Below, in pieces: positions 32,690 to 43,240 of a stretch of DNA of 64,000 nucleotides; positions within the stretch are counted from its first letter, which is position 1, and each line of letters begins with the position of its first letter. The DNA comes from Ophiosphaerella korrae (Eukaryota; Ascomycota; Dothideomycetes; Pleosporales; Phaeosphaeriaceae): positions 1 through 64,000 of the forward strand of contig JALNQF010000156.1 in assembly GCA_028456385.1 (NCBI GenBank), in the 5' to 3' direction. A program made the translations under genes and the position numbers. The notes beneath the pieces are model-generated. The model saw only the letters and a program-made list of their open reading frames with translations, was not told the DNA's origin and did no database searches.

Positions 32690-34666
32690 CTAGCCGAGCT
32701 TATCGTGAAGTCCCCTTAAGCACAGTCCTAATTGCCCCAGATTTGTTGCAATTGCAAACACGAAAAAATCTGGCCGAACAATCACATAACGAGCAGTCGA
32801 TCCTAGCCTAGACTCAAAAGCGGAAATATCATATCCTGGTCGTGCGTGCTTCTTACTCAGTTGCGCGAGTGGTGTTGGGGATGCTTTACGGATACTGGAT
32901 GATGTGAAGAAACCAACACTCTCTGGCATACAAGGTTCGAGGCTGAGTACCGTAATGGATTCAGGCGAAAGAATTTTGGGCGGGATTTTGTTTTCGATGA
33001 GCAGGTTTTGCAGCTCTTTCAGCCCGCACTTTGGACTCTCATTTGCTCTAACAATAACCAACAACCGTAAGGGAGTATCCTTGGAGGAAAATATGCTATC
33101 TGACAGCATACTTCTTCCAGAAACAGTGTTCAGATAAATTTGGGGAAGTCTCTTTCCGCCGCCATACTCTTTCAAAAAGAATCCTGTGATATCACTAAGA
33201 CCATTCTTTTCCGCAGATGTTTGAGGATCAGAAGCTTCAACCCCAAAAATATATTTTTGAGCCCATCCGATGATTTGGGCAATCCTGAACAGCATGGTGT
33301 TACCGTTGATACATAGAGTGCCATTCATTTTCGTGAGCATTGCTGCGTTGTGTATACTAAGGGTACGCTCCTTTGCCCAGTCTTCTAGTACACTTTCGGC
33401 CTGCTTTTCTGTAGAAAGTGGTTGGTTCTCTAGCATGGCAATGCGCCATGCCAGTTGATGTGCATCGCGGATGCCGCTGGCGATACCCTGACCACCAAAA
33501 GGAGGAAACACGTGGGCAGCGTCTCCAATAAGGACAGACTTGCGGTAGAACCACCGGTTCACAAGTTTATGTGTAAAAGTGAAAGGCCTGCAACGCATTA
33601 TCTTAATGCAATCCCTTGGATACACAGCGGTATTAGGAAAAGGACTGCCATCGGCGCTTGTACTTCTGCTTATCATAGGAGTAATATGCTCCCAGAATAG
33701 CTTTTCAACATCCATGGTTTTATCGTCCCATACATCTTGTCGAAACTCTTGTCTCCAGAGGCGTTGGCTATGCGGACCAAATCGGCCGGCAGCTGTTGGT
33801 TTACCGGGTGGGCAACAGAAGTGCCACCCCTTTGGCCAGAATAAATCATATACTTCATCTGGAGTCATGCCCAACCCCCATGCGGGAAAATCCGGATGCG
33901 TTTCTTTCGTTGGAAGAGAGATTTGAAGATTTGCCGCGACCCAGGTTCCTTCGTAGCGATAGTTAGAGTGCAGTTGATGTATATCTGCAACTTTTTCAAG
34001 AAACGTCTTCCGAACGACTCCTCTTTTGCCATCAGCCCCGATCAGCCACACTGTCTGTATCCTTTTTGTCAACCCATCTGGACTAGTGTAGTTGACGCTT
34101 ACACCATATTTATTTTCTTCTAGAGTAAGTACATTACAGCCAGTCCGCAAATCGCAGAATTCATTAGTAGCTGCCTGCTTGCGAAGAGCGTGCTCTGAAA
34201 CGAAACATTAACATATATCCGGATTTATAATTATGTTGAGATTGAAACGTACCGAGAGCTGGTTGCACCTGCAGTATACCCGTCGGGACAGCCTGCTGCA
34301 AGCTGTCTTTGTGGGTATCAATTGTGTGGAATGGGGCATTGGCGAAGCTGGTCGAATGGAACTGAACAGAGTCTACCTCATGGCCAATAACAGCCATATC
34401 TCCACCTAACCCAAGGTCCCATAAAATGCGGATTGCATCTGCCGCCAGATACACGCCTCTGGGATCTTGCGTTATCTCATTTTCCTTTTCTAGAACCACA
34501 CTCTGTCTCATAAATTAGCTTCAAGGTTATAGGGATCATGAGCCTAGCTCAAGTATACCTTGATACGATTTTGTGCGAGCGCAAGTGCAAGAACGAGACC
34601 TGCTGGGCCAGCACCGATGATAACTACACGTGCTTGTTCCATACTAGGTGAATTTAAAGAGCTCAT
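32690..34666 (-). CDS. FAD-dependent aromatic hydroxylase, MhpA/phenol-hydroxylase-like
   Basis: There are three exons: 34666-34559, 34502-34253 and 34194-32690. The introns are 56 and 58 nt, the phases agree, and the protein has 620 residues. Class A flavoprotein motifs are complete: GAGPAG at 18-23, ADG (FAD/NADPH DG motif) at residues 173-175, and LIGDAAHVFPPFGGQG (GD motif) around 343. The C-terminal ~170 residues match the thioredoxin-like tail of 3-(3-hydroxyphenyl)propionate and phenol hydroxylases, ending YVIVRPDFFVF. Such enzymes use NAD(P)H and O2 to add a hydroxyl to an aromatic ring, giving a catechol- or hydroquinone-type product. It is the inferred first step of the neighbouring ring-cleavage cluster. 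The octamer TGTGGGAC is about 80 bp upstream of its ATG (34,743-34,750 on the plus strand). It is intact. Confidence 0.88.
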
Positions 34667-35071
34667 AAGTGATAAATTCGAGATTCATATTCGTGAGATC
34701 GTGGATTAGAGAGAAGATGTAGGTGATCGCTGAGTAACTTGCGTCCCACAACGCCCCGCTCCCCATAGCAGTACCGCAAATATCAGCTTCACACTCTCCA
34801 CCTTCCCGCATAGTCTGAGTCGCTCAAGCATAGGTTTTCCCCACTCACCTTTGCGGGACGCCCAAAACTCGTATAATTTTCTTGCCTTGTGGGTTATCTT
34901 GGCTCTATCGATGGCTGCTCAATCCATCGATGCATTAACACATTTAGGCCAAATACTCAAGCACGGTAGAGGCATGTGTCAGTTTTTAAAATTTAATGCG
35001 TAAATATCTAAGATTTCCCTATCCCGTTCTCAAATAACATGTAAACTAGAATGCATTGAAGGATAGGCCGA
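34667..35071. promoter_or_regulatory. Promoter of the aromatic hydroxylase, with a TGTGGGAC site
   Basis: 400 bp between the hydroxylase start and the 3' end of the dioxygenase, both on the minus strand. GTCCCACA at 34,743-34,750 reads TGTGGGAC on the gene strand and is preceded there by GCGGGGCGT. This is one of the four cluster promoters with the octamer. Confidence 0.5.
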
Positions 35072-36169
35072 TCAAATCAATAACAGTGTCCCATCTTCGC
35101 CAAAGTCCTTTGGTAGCTCTGGTCCCCAGACAGATAACGGTCCCACAACATCCCGTTTCAAAGGGGTGTCTTCATTCACTAAATCACCATCTGCATAATG
35201 TTCAATCTTGAACCCGCTGGGGTCCTGCCAGTAATCGAAGATCTGGCTGCCCAACACGTGTCTCCCAACGCCCCACACGCTCTTCCAGCCTTTTTTGGCT
35301 AGCCATTGATGCCCGATCAATTGAGTATCGAAGTCTTCTACTTCGAACGAGGTATGGTGAAGATATGTCTTGGTCACTTCGGGAGGTGCGCGTTGCATGA
35401 AAAAGATATGGTGGTCCGAATAATTTTTGCCCAGGTCCAGGTGCATGAACGTCATCACATCGATATTCGAAAAATCCCAGTGATAGAGTATATCCGATGG
35501 TACAAAATTGAAGTTGTCCGTATACCATTTCAATTCTTCGTCAAATTGGCGGTGGACGTATCCGAAATGACCCAGCTTGTGGATCAAGGCTGGTCCTTCG
35601 TGAAAGCGCTGAAATTGACCACGCCTCGGTTTTTCAAATGGAGTGTTCGCAGGGCCAAAAAGCTCATGAGTTGCGCTTGGTGTGGAAGAGGCCTCTAATT
35701 CCCGTTCCGTTTGTCCGTAGATGACGTGGAAAGTAGTGTCATCGGCGCGGCGGAATGTAACAATCTGCCCACCACCAGGGGCATCAGATAGAGACCCGAG
35801 CTGAGCACCGGGAAGAGCCTTGGCTTTCTCGAAATCTTCCTGAGATGCGGCTACAAAGGCGGGCCCATTAAATTGTGGAGCACCACTAGCCGACTTTGTT
35901 GCCACATATATGTACGGGTCTTTCCCATATCCACGGTAGTAGTTCTTTCCCGGCTCTTTCTTGGCCGCAAAGAAACCGAAATCAATGCAAAATTTATCGA
36001 ATTGATACAGATCAGGGTGCTCGAAGTACACATGACCGAGCCTTGCAAGTTGTACTTTGCTCGGATCATTGACGATCTTGGGAATCAGCATTTTAGGGGT
36101 GATAGATTCTCGAATGTTGCGTGGTAATTTGCTAACTACGTTCAGAATCAAGGATGGAGCGAGGCTCAT
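35072..36169 (-). CDS. Extradiol ring-cleavage dioxygenase (VOC superfamily)
   Basis: A single exon of 365 residues from the ATG at 36,169. The frame stays open further upstream, but MSLAPSLILN is the sensible start. Two glyoxalase/bleomycin-resistance (VOC) modules are visible, at about 40-155 and 195-330. The second holds the expected 2-His-1-carboxylate iron ligands: His201 (LGHFGYVHR), His271 or His272 (TYLHHTSFEVED) and Glu323 (GFKIEHYADGD), with PSGFKIE close to the class signature. These enzymes open a catechol ring next to the diol using Fe(II) and O2. The neighbouring hydroxylase and FAH-type hydrolase suggest consecutive steps of a meta-cleavage-like pathway. TGTGGGAC lies about 115 bp upstream (36,280-36,287 region). 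Confidence 0.87.
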   Translation of the reverse strand: MSLAPSLILNVVSKLPRNIRESITPKMLIPKIVNDPSKVQLARLGHVYFEHPDLYQFDKFCIDFGFFAAKKEPGKNYYRGYGKDPYIYVATKSASGAPQFNGPAFVAASQEDFEKAKALPGAQLGSLSDAPGGGQIVTFRRADDTTFHVIYGQTERELEASSTPSATHELFGPANTPFEKPRRGQFQRFHEGPALIHKLGHFGYVHRQFDEELKWYTDNFNFVPSDILYHWDFSNIDVMTFMHLDLGKNYSDHHIFFMQRAPPEVTKTYLHHTSFEVEDFDTQLIGHQWLAKKGWKSVWGVGRHVLGSQIFDYWQDPSGFKIEHYADGDLVNEDTPLKRDVVGPLSVWGPELPKDFGEDGTLLLI

Positions 36170-36389
36170 TGTTAACGAATGGAGCAAATAGATTTCGGTG
36201 GCTTTATCTGGGCATGGCTTTTCATATATATAAATGTTTAGTGTGCGGGGCGATGCGGTGCGGGAAAGGCACGGATCTTGTCCCACACTAGGGACGAGGC
36301 TACATGCCTTGAATAAATTGAAATAGCACCCTGGACTTCTGGATGATTGTCGGCGAGTTGAAACTAATTTTGCTACAATAATAGCTATT
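36170..36389. promoter_or_regulatory. Promoter of the extradiol dioxygenase
   Basis: This contains TTGTCCCACA (36,278-36,287), which is TGTGGGAC on the gene strand, plus the C/G-rich string GTGTGCGGGGCG at 36,241. It also forms part of the divergent region shared with the FAH-type gene on the plus strand. Confidence 0.5.
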
Positions 36390-36803
36390 TTGAAGAACAA
36401 AAGGGAATATTCGCACCTATCCTCTTGGTCACCAGATGTCGATATCGCAAAGGGAGCACAGTATTTGCAAGCGATCAGTCTCCTCACGACGATACCAGCG
36501 GTGCTGACGGGTGTATTCGAGTTTGTCAAATTTGGGAAGAAGCAAGGTTTCTTTGAGGAAAGCACTGGAAAGCTAAAGTAGAAGGCGAAGATGGCCTTGA
36601 TCCATGCAGGATCTAGCATAATGGCTATCTTAAGAGTGCTTACTCTACGGTATCTCGGGGATGTCGGGAATTCTAAGAAACTATTCATAGCATCCGGACA
36701 CGTTGTCGATGTTGGTGTATTGTTGTATGGAGCGAAGCTTAGTGGCATGTTAGCTTTTGATAATGGGATGGGTTTCTCAAGCAAAAAGACCACTTCGAAG
36801 TAA
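36390..36803 (+). pseudogene. Remnant of a DUF2231-like membrane protein with an internal stop
   Basis: One plus-strand frame reads YLQAISLLTTIPAVLTGVFE and FVKFGKKQGFFEE, then a single TAG at 36,579-36,581, then in the same frame MALIHAGSSIMAILRVLTLR and VVDVGVLLYGAKLSGMLAFD before its final stop. The helix pattern and the KMALIHA and LSGMLAFDNGMG segments resemble DUF2231 (PF09990) predicted membrane proteins. No ATG or N-terminal part is found upstream. It lies inside the divergent promoter between the dioxygenase and FAH-type genes. It is most simply a truncated relic; stop-codon readthrough is unlikely without a start. Confidence 0.5.
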
Positions 36804-37224
36804 AAGTAGAACAAATTATGTTCGAAATATGTTGCACATTTCTACGACCTACTCCATCAATTCTTAATTGATAAAGCAATATCGATCCGCCTTTCAAGAC
36901 TTCCAGGCTTGATCGATTATAAAGTAGCCATTTTGAAGCAGACTAATGTTGGTTGATGTATGACCACTTTTTTTCTCAAATTCAATGAACAGGGCAGTCC
37001 TTTACCCGGAGTTCTTGACTTTTCTCATTGTAAAGCAATATATCGGATTTAAATCATGCGAGCACATAAACATATGCTACTAGTTTAATCTCAAGGTCGG
37101 GTGGGGAAGAACTGGCCCGTAGAGGCATTACTAAGTAGGCGATAGTGCGGGACAGAATGTGGGACCAGAAAGGATATCAAAAGCCTTTTCGCTACATGCT
37201 TTGGATCTGTGTCGCTTGACAACA
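36804..37224. promoter_or_regulatory. Promoter of the FAH-family hydrolase gene
   Basis: This holds AATGTGGGACC at 37,157-37,167, so TGTGGGAC is about 60 bp before the ATG, with a related GTGCGGGAC 13 bp earlier at 37,145. No exon is seen here. Confidence 0.5.
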
Positions 37225-38265
37225 ATGTCGTTCGATATCCTAATCAAGTTAAAGTCTCTTGAAAATCAACAGTCGTACTTTGCTTCGATAAAAACGGACA
37301 ATGATGCTCAGCTCCAAGCTTGTCGTCCTGGAGATGTCATTGAAGCATATACAAGCATTGACGATCTCCAAGCTCAAAGAAATGGAAGTCGTGTCACAAT
37401 AGAGAGGGTAAGTCCTTTCCGAAACCACAGCGGGACGGGATATTCTGACAGTGGCATCCATACATAGCTGCTGGCGCCACTCCCTTCAACTACTACACCT
37501 ATCTATTGCGTTGGTCTTAACTACAGGTCACATGCTGCGGAAGCTAAGGTAAGTCTGATTTGTTAGATATGAATGCCTCCAGACTGAGTTACTGACTTTG
37601 GTCCCTTCATAGCTCCCGATACCGAACTATCCTCCACTATGGACAAAACCGGCAGCATCCCTCGCGGACCCTGATGAAGCTATTCCTGTCAATCCATTCT
37701 GTGCAACACACCTCCTTGATTATGAAGGGGAGTTGGTATTTGTCACATCAAAGGAATGTAAAAATATCTCAGCCAGTGAAGCACATTCGTACATTTTGGG
37801 ATACACGGTCGGGAACGATCTCTCGTGCCGATTCTTTCAATTACCGAGCAACTCCGGGGGTCAATTTTTCTTTGCAAAAGCATTTGACAAGTTTGCTCCT
37901 ATTGGGCCTGTTCTTATTAGTTCAGAGAGGTATCGGGCGACAGCTGCAGGTCGACGTCTCATCACAAGAGTGAATAATACAGTGGTACAGGATGTGGAGA
38001 TAGCGAAGGACATGATCTTTACACCAGCAGATATCTTAAGCCACATGAGTCAAGGTCAATTGTTACTTGCAATAATAGCACTCGATGAAACTGACTATAG
38101 TATGCAGGCACAACAATACCAGCAGGAACTGCTGTCATGACGGGAACAGCGGCTGGTGTGGGCGCATTCCGAAGTCCTAAAGCGTTCCTTCAGGATGGTG
38201 ACAAGGTAGAAGTGGAGATCAGCAATATTGGTTCTCTTCATAATGTGATACAGTTCGAAAAGTGA
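37225..38265 (+). CDS. Fumarylacetoacetate-hydrolase-family enzyme (acylpyruvate hydrolase/hydratase type)
   Basis: There are four exons: 37225-37407, 37468-37548, 37613-38054 and 38108-38265. The introns are 60, 64 and 53 nt, and the protein has 287 residues. The start at 37,225 gives the usual MSFDILIK opening. FAH fold motifs are present: PIYCVGLNYRSHAAEA at 72-87, the metal ligands Glu126 and Glu128 in LDYEGELVFV, Asp157 in GYTVGNDLSCR, FAKAFDKFAPIGP, and GTTIPAGTAVMTGTAAGVG near the end. The family cleaves C-C bonds of acylpyruvates or hydrates dienoates after ring opening, using Mg2+ or Mn2+. In this cluster it is the likely step after the extradiol dioxygenase. The third intron has a weak GTCAAT donor, but the join restores the conserved GTTIPAGT. 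Confidence 0.87.
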
Positions 38266-38894
38266 GTGGCCTTGGAGACAGAGCTTGTTACGTTTTGGAA
38301 TAGGCTGACGATCATATGGGTCAGTCTCACCTACTGGCAGCGCATGTTAATTTTCTTGCAATCGATAGTCATGAAAATTTTTACGTAGCCTATAATCGGT
38401 AGGTATTCTTCATCTGGGGGTTTTTTTTGGATGTAAATAATCTGCCCATTACTTTCAACATTCAGGTCTTGGAATATGAGCAGCATTACGCAAGCATCAT
38501 GCGCGCACATCCTAGCTATTGCTAAACGTTCACGCAAATAATAGCTCGAACTTCCACCCAACCTTGAAGGTCCGAAATAGTTTTCCATTCTTATTTTAGG
38601 AAAGTGATGGGACCTGAAAGTATCTACGGATAACGACACTATGCCCCATAAACAGACCGTGAGGTAACTGACATGGAATATTGTCGATGCAAATCTGCGC
38701 AGGGCACAAATCAATGTGGGACGTGGGGCGTGGGACGTGGTATTGTAATTATTACCTAGGTAGACTAGTGCCCCGCAAGCCGCGAGCTTGGACCACCAAC
38801 ATCTCCTAACAAGATTCCACTTGTTCTTCCCCATAGCAGATAGTTTTGCAAGTCTCTACAATCAGCTCTGGCCAGCGCTTACTCTGCTCGCAGA
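38266..38894. promoter_or_regulatory. Promoter of the cluster regulator, with repeated GTGGGAC
   Basis: AATGTGGGAC begins at 38,714 and is followed within 25 bp by GTGGGGCGTGGGACGTGG, so two GTGGGAC cores (38,716 and 38,730) flank a GTGGGG. The array is 160-180 bp upstream of the ATG. The design suggests autoregulation. No exon is seen here. Confidence 0.55.
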
Positions 38895-41108
38895 ATGGAA
38901 ACCAAAATGAGTTCCCGACACACCTTTGGAAAGCAATCTTGTGAATTTTGTGGCGACTCATTTACCAAGCGAGAGCACTTAGAGCGTCATATACGCACGC
39001 ATACGAGAGAAAAGCCGTTCGTGTGTCTCCACTGCGCAGCGAGGTTTGCTCGTAAGTGAGTCAAGGTACTGACTAAGATGATTTGTGGGACCTGACGAAA
39101 TTGAAGGGACACGCTGCGGAGACATGCGCGGTCTTGCCACGCCGTGATTAATTCCCCGCCTACGAACAGCGAAATAGCAACTGCTATCGACAATCGAACT
39201 TCCACCTACTTAAGTAACAGTATTTGCACTCCCCGTTCGCCTGCCACTACTGTAGCCACTGCGGCTCCTACAGAGTTCACAAGTCAGGATGAGAATGTCG
39301 ATATTGACTTTCTCATTCCGAGTGCTCTATGTGAGCCAGGATGGACCGACACGGATTTGCAGTGGAACGATGCCTTCAATCTTGATCCTTCATTCCGTAT
39401 GGAAGACGTGGGTACTTGCGACCTAAATACAGTTAATCCCGGGATGCCTTGGCTACCTCTGCATGTGCAAACCAACTTTATTCAAGATGACGGGCAGTGT
39501 GACAACAGCGCGATTCAAGCAACTTCTGGAAGTGCAGGCCAATCATCTCTCACATCTAGACCATCACGATCTCTGGATAGGCAAGCCGGAGGCCTATTAA
39601 TACCGGAGAACGCAGTCGGTTCAGATGAAGAAATTTCTCGGACTCTTTTGACTTCGAGTTTACGTCAACGGGTACCAGAAACTTCGCTTCCCACTACAGC
39701 CTTTCTGAACAGATGTATCAACATATATACTACGCGTTTGTGGCCCTTGGTACCCATTATACACCTTCCGAGCTTCCGATCGTCCCGTGCAAATCCACTA
39801 CTTCTTCTTTCGATATGCTCCCTAGGAGCGTTAGCAGACGGATCCAGCAATTCCCTATATCATGCAAATAGGCTTTTCGAAAGTGTTCAAAAAACTATCC
39901 TTGTTTCTTGTAGCACATTTGTTGTTTTAGAAGAGGACATGTTACAGGTCCTGCAAGCTGCCGTAATCGGACAAACCTTTGCGATGCTATCAGCTCAGAA
40001 ATCCCATTTAATAACCGCACAAGCTTTCCACGGAACATTATCGGTAGCCGCCAGCACCTTCCAAAATCGATTATCCGATGAAGGCCGTATTTCAGATCAA
40101 TCAGATGAGGACACACTTTCTCTAGAGGATTGGGACAGCTGGGTCCAAAGTCAAAGTATCATGCGTCTTATGAGCGTTCTCCATATACACAATGGCGAGT
40201 TGGCTTCGATTTTGAATCATCCTAGCATGTTTTCAAAACATCCGGCCCAAGCAAGTCGCGCGGCACCGAACGAGCTCTTCCTCGCGGGGACTGCCGAGGA
40301 ATGGCTAAGCCTCTCACGGTATTCCAGGCAACACAACATCCACCAAAACCAGCTCACTTATGGTCTTCCGTGGCAAAGGTCTCCCGTCTCTAGCTGTGCC
40401 ACTCTTTCAGCGTTTTTGACGGAGATTTGTCGACTTAAGTCGTCTCCGTTGCAAAAAATGGATAATGTACAAGTCCTGCACATACAAAGTCTGCTCATAA
40501 AATGGGTAGAAGAACTGGCATCGCAAGCGAAAACGGATGGATGGCAGCGCCTCTCGGTGCAATTACTCTGGCATTCATGCTTCATCTTCCTTTTCTGTGA
40601 TGTTCATGCCATGGAAAAGTTATCCGGGCAAAGTGGGCAGGTGGTAACTAGGGATGGACTTCGGAGGCTTCAAGCCTGGACTTCACCAGACCAAGCTGCA
40701 CGCTGTGTGATTCATGGGCTCATGATCATGCGTTTGGTAGAGCAACTTCGTGCTTCAGAGCCACCAGCCTTACATGTGGCCCGAGCAGCTTTCCAGGCAG
40801 GCCTAGTCCTCTCAATTTTCTCGATCTCTGAGGAACAGACAGGCGATATGAGTGAAGACCGAGAGGCTCAAGCATTAAACTCTGACTCGCCAGCGAGTCA
40901 ATATCCGGAATTTCGATCGGCACACGATTTGCAGCTCATCAGTAGTAGTGACTGGGGAGTTATAGAGTCTGCTGTATCTCGTAGAAAGTATGGAAGATAC
41001 GCATTTGGGCTCTGTGCCACTCTTCGTCACCTTGGGCCTTGGCAGAGTTCAACAATATACGCTAGCAGACTTGATCGCGTTCTCGAAATGATAGAATCAA
41101 TTCAGTAG
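38895..41108 (+). CDS. C2H2 zinc-finger / fungal_trans transcription factor of the cluster
   Basis: Exon 1 is 38895-39055 and exon 2 is 39107-41108, with a 51-nt intron (donor GTGAGT, not the overlapping GTAAGT, which would break the frame), giving 720 residues. Two N-terminal C2H2 fingers are visible: [21 protein letters not shown] and CLHCAARF with ARKDTLRRH. A Ser/Thr-rich linker follows. The fungal-specific transcription-factor domain (PF04082) begins about residue 205 ([20 protein letters not shown]) and runs through YGLPWQRSP. This two-finger plus fungal_trans design is typical of pathway regulators. Its place at the end of the catabolic cluster and the GC-rich TGTGGGAC sites upstream of all members suggest it controls them. 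It is intact. Confidence 0.88.
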
Positions 41109-42480
41109 GCTTCTACCTCCTCATGTGAAATATCCATATAGTCTAATCAAGCCACTTCTGTGAACACTACGGTAACTTCACAAAGCATCTGAGATACAAG
41201 ATGAGATGAACGCTTCCTTCAGCGTTCCAAGACCATATTTTTTAATACGACAGACAAAGGCTATCTAAAGCAAATTCTGGACTGACTAATATTGCGAGGT
41301 GCGAGCTCAGGAATGAGTGGGAGATGATCATTGATTGAAGAGCTATCCGAGCTGAGCTACTTATATACAGTGGAGCAGCTCGTGCGGCTCGTGCGGCTCA
41401 CTTACTGCTGCGAGCTTACCTGAATTGTATGGAGCAGAGCTCCAACTTGCGATAACTAACTTAATCAAGTTCTTGTAGAGGTAGCGTAGGTAATTGCACT
41501 TTCTATCAGCCCTGTAGCTCTTTTCTTAGATTTACAGGAAGATAATTAATGGATCCGAGTCGTACCAGTTAGTCATCCAGCCACTTTTTTTGGTGCCAGC
41601 CGCGATTTTGTCATATCTCTTGACTATTTACTATGTAGGATAGAGAGTTCAGTTACGTTATTCGAGCACCCATATTTCTGGCAGCAGGGGCGGGAGCAAA
41701 TAGTGCCATATTGAATGGTGTCAATAACTGTCATAGCAGACTCATAACTAATTTGTGCATCATTATGGCGTAGTTTTGGTTCACTTTCACATATAACCAT
41801 AGGACGTTGAATAGCAGCTTCTCTCGTCTGGTCTGCCGTCCATCAAACTACCGTTTCGGGAATTTAAATACACGCACTCGCGTTTCCAGTATCCAAAAAA
41901 CCATCCAAACTACGTTTGACTAAACGAAAAGCCTGTTTAAGGAACACGGATTCCCGCACATTGAAGTGATTTCTCGGATGTACCTTGAGCATCTTCTGAA
42001 GCCATTAATGGCGGCCTCATTGTCTGCCTCGGAATTCTGGCCTCGCGAAGTTCGTCTCCTATTTCTACTTGTATTTTTTTATCATAGTGGAGCCGGCTAC
42101 AGCATTCTAGCCATGGATTACACAAAGGAGCGTAAGATGTTGCAACAATCTCTTCGCAGAGTATAAGATTGCTCCCTCATAAAAAGAAAGGACAAAGATA
42201 GTGGTGAGGCCTATGCCATCAATGAAAACATCCAAAATGCTCTATTAGAGTGGGTTGAGAAGGATACTGGTAAATTTAGCGGACGAAAGGGCCTCTTCAT
42301 ACGCTATAATAGGGTACTCTGTACGGAGGTGCCTTTCAAAAGTCTTTTCCTAGACCGTGCATAGTGGCTTGCGCCACAAAACGCCATCAAATTCTCAATT
42401 CTAGTTATTCTACATCCTCCCAATCCTCTAGATGTGCTTTGAAGCGCCTTGCCTTATTAGATTTCCCTTCCTTATACTTA
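41109..42480. other. Intergenic region leading into the AT-rich block
   Basis: About 1.4 kb with no supported gene. It holds a 5S rRNA head fragment at 41,789 and a short GCTCGTGCG duplication near 41,380. A coding-like stretch (ALLEWVEKDTGKFSGRKGLF, about 42,238-42,300) has no start, and I do not recognise it. Confidence 0.4.
41789..41830 (+). rRNA. 5S rRNA head fragment, pseudogene
   Basis: ACATATAACCATAGGACG and GTTGAATAGCAGC match nucleotides 1-30 of the 5S gene at 32,182 with two changes. Similarity fades after about 40 nt. It is a truncated copy lying about 700 bp before the AT-rich block. Confidence 0.8.
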
Positions 42481-42753
42481 TTCCTACCCTTAAGTTTAAT
42501 AATCTTCTAGATATGCCTAGGATGTTACGGCTGTAATAGAAGGAAACCAGATAGAACCAATCAGCCCCATAATAGAAGATAACAACGTATACGACTCTTA
42601 GGACAATAAGCTTAATTAGGAAGTTAATTACAATAGGGACACGTAATAACTTTGCGACTTCGTAAAGCTTAGCAATTACGAAGCTACGAAGTTAGCTTTG
42701 CTGCTTTGTAAGGCTTAGCAGGTATAAAGTAACGAAGTATAAAGTAAGTACTA

Positions 42754-43240
42754 GGGTATATAGTTAGTAGTAATGCGCATTATTAGGATAGTATTAGTAA
42801 TCTAATCTCTAACTAAGAGGAATAATATTTTAACATCTTCTATTAAAAATTATTTATTATTTATAGCCTATTATACAATTATAAATATATACCTTAGTTA
42901 TTATCTTCTAATCTACTTTAACCTCTCTACAAAGTTTTAAGTAGTTAATAACTTCTATTATACTTTACTAATTAGAATATTAGAAGAAGTAAAGAATAAG
43001 TAGTAAATAGTCTAAGCTAATAGTATAGTAGAAGGTATATCTATAAAAGTAAGTAAAGCGCCTCTAAGTACTTATACGTTAAATAATACTAACTAGAAAG
43101 TAGTTAAACTAACTCTTAATAATCTAATAACTAAGAAAGAAAATATATAAAGTATAATTAAGACTCTAATTAAGTAAAATAAAAAGCTAAAGACTATATT
43201 TAGTAAAATAAAGCTTAAGTAAAAGCTATTATAACTATAT
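42754..43240 (+). repeat. Partial duplicate of the gypsy element leader
   Basis: GTATATAGTTAGTAGTAATG and the ~480 bp that follow are repeated, much diverged, at about 43,890-44,375, where they lead into the gag region of the plus-strand element. The first copy breaks off at about 43,240, so it is a truncated copy of the 5' end of the same family. Confidence 0.65.

Noticed and set aside
36170..36814. N-terminal extension of the extradiol dioxygenase to 580 residues
   Set aside because: The extra 215 residues are not family-like, include the promoter octamer and overlap a coding relic on the other strand.
37159..37224. Upstream extension of the FAH-family protein
   Set aside because: The extension begins at GTG, inside the proposed TGTGGGAC site, and adds 22 residues unlike the family; the ATG at 37,225 fits.
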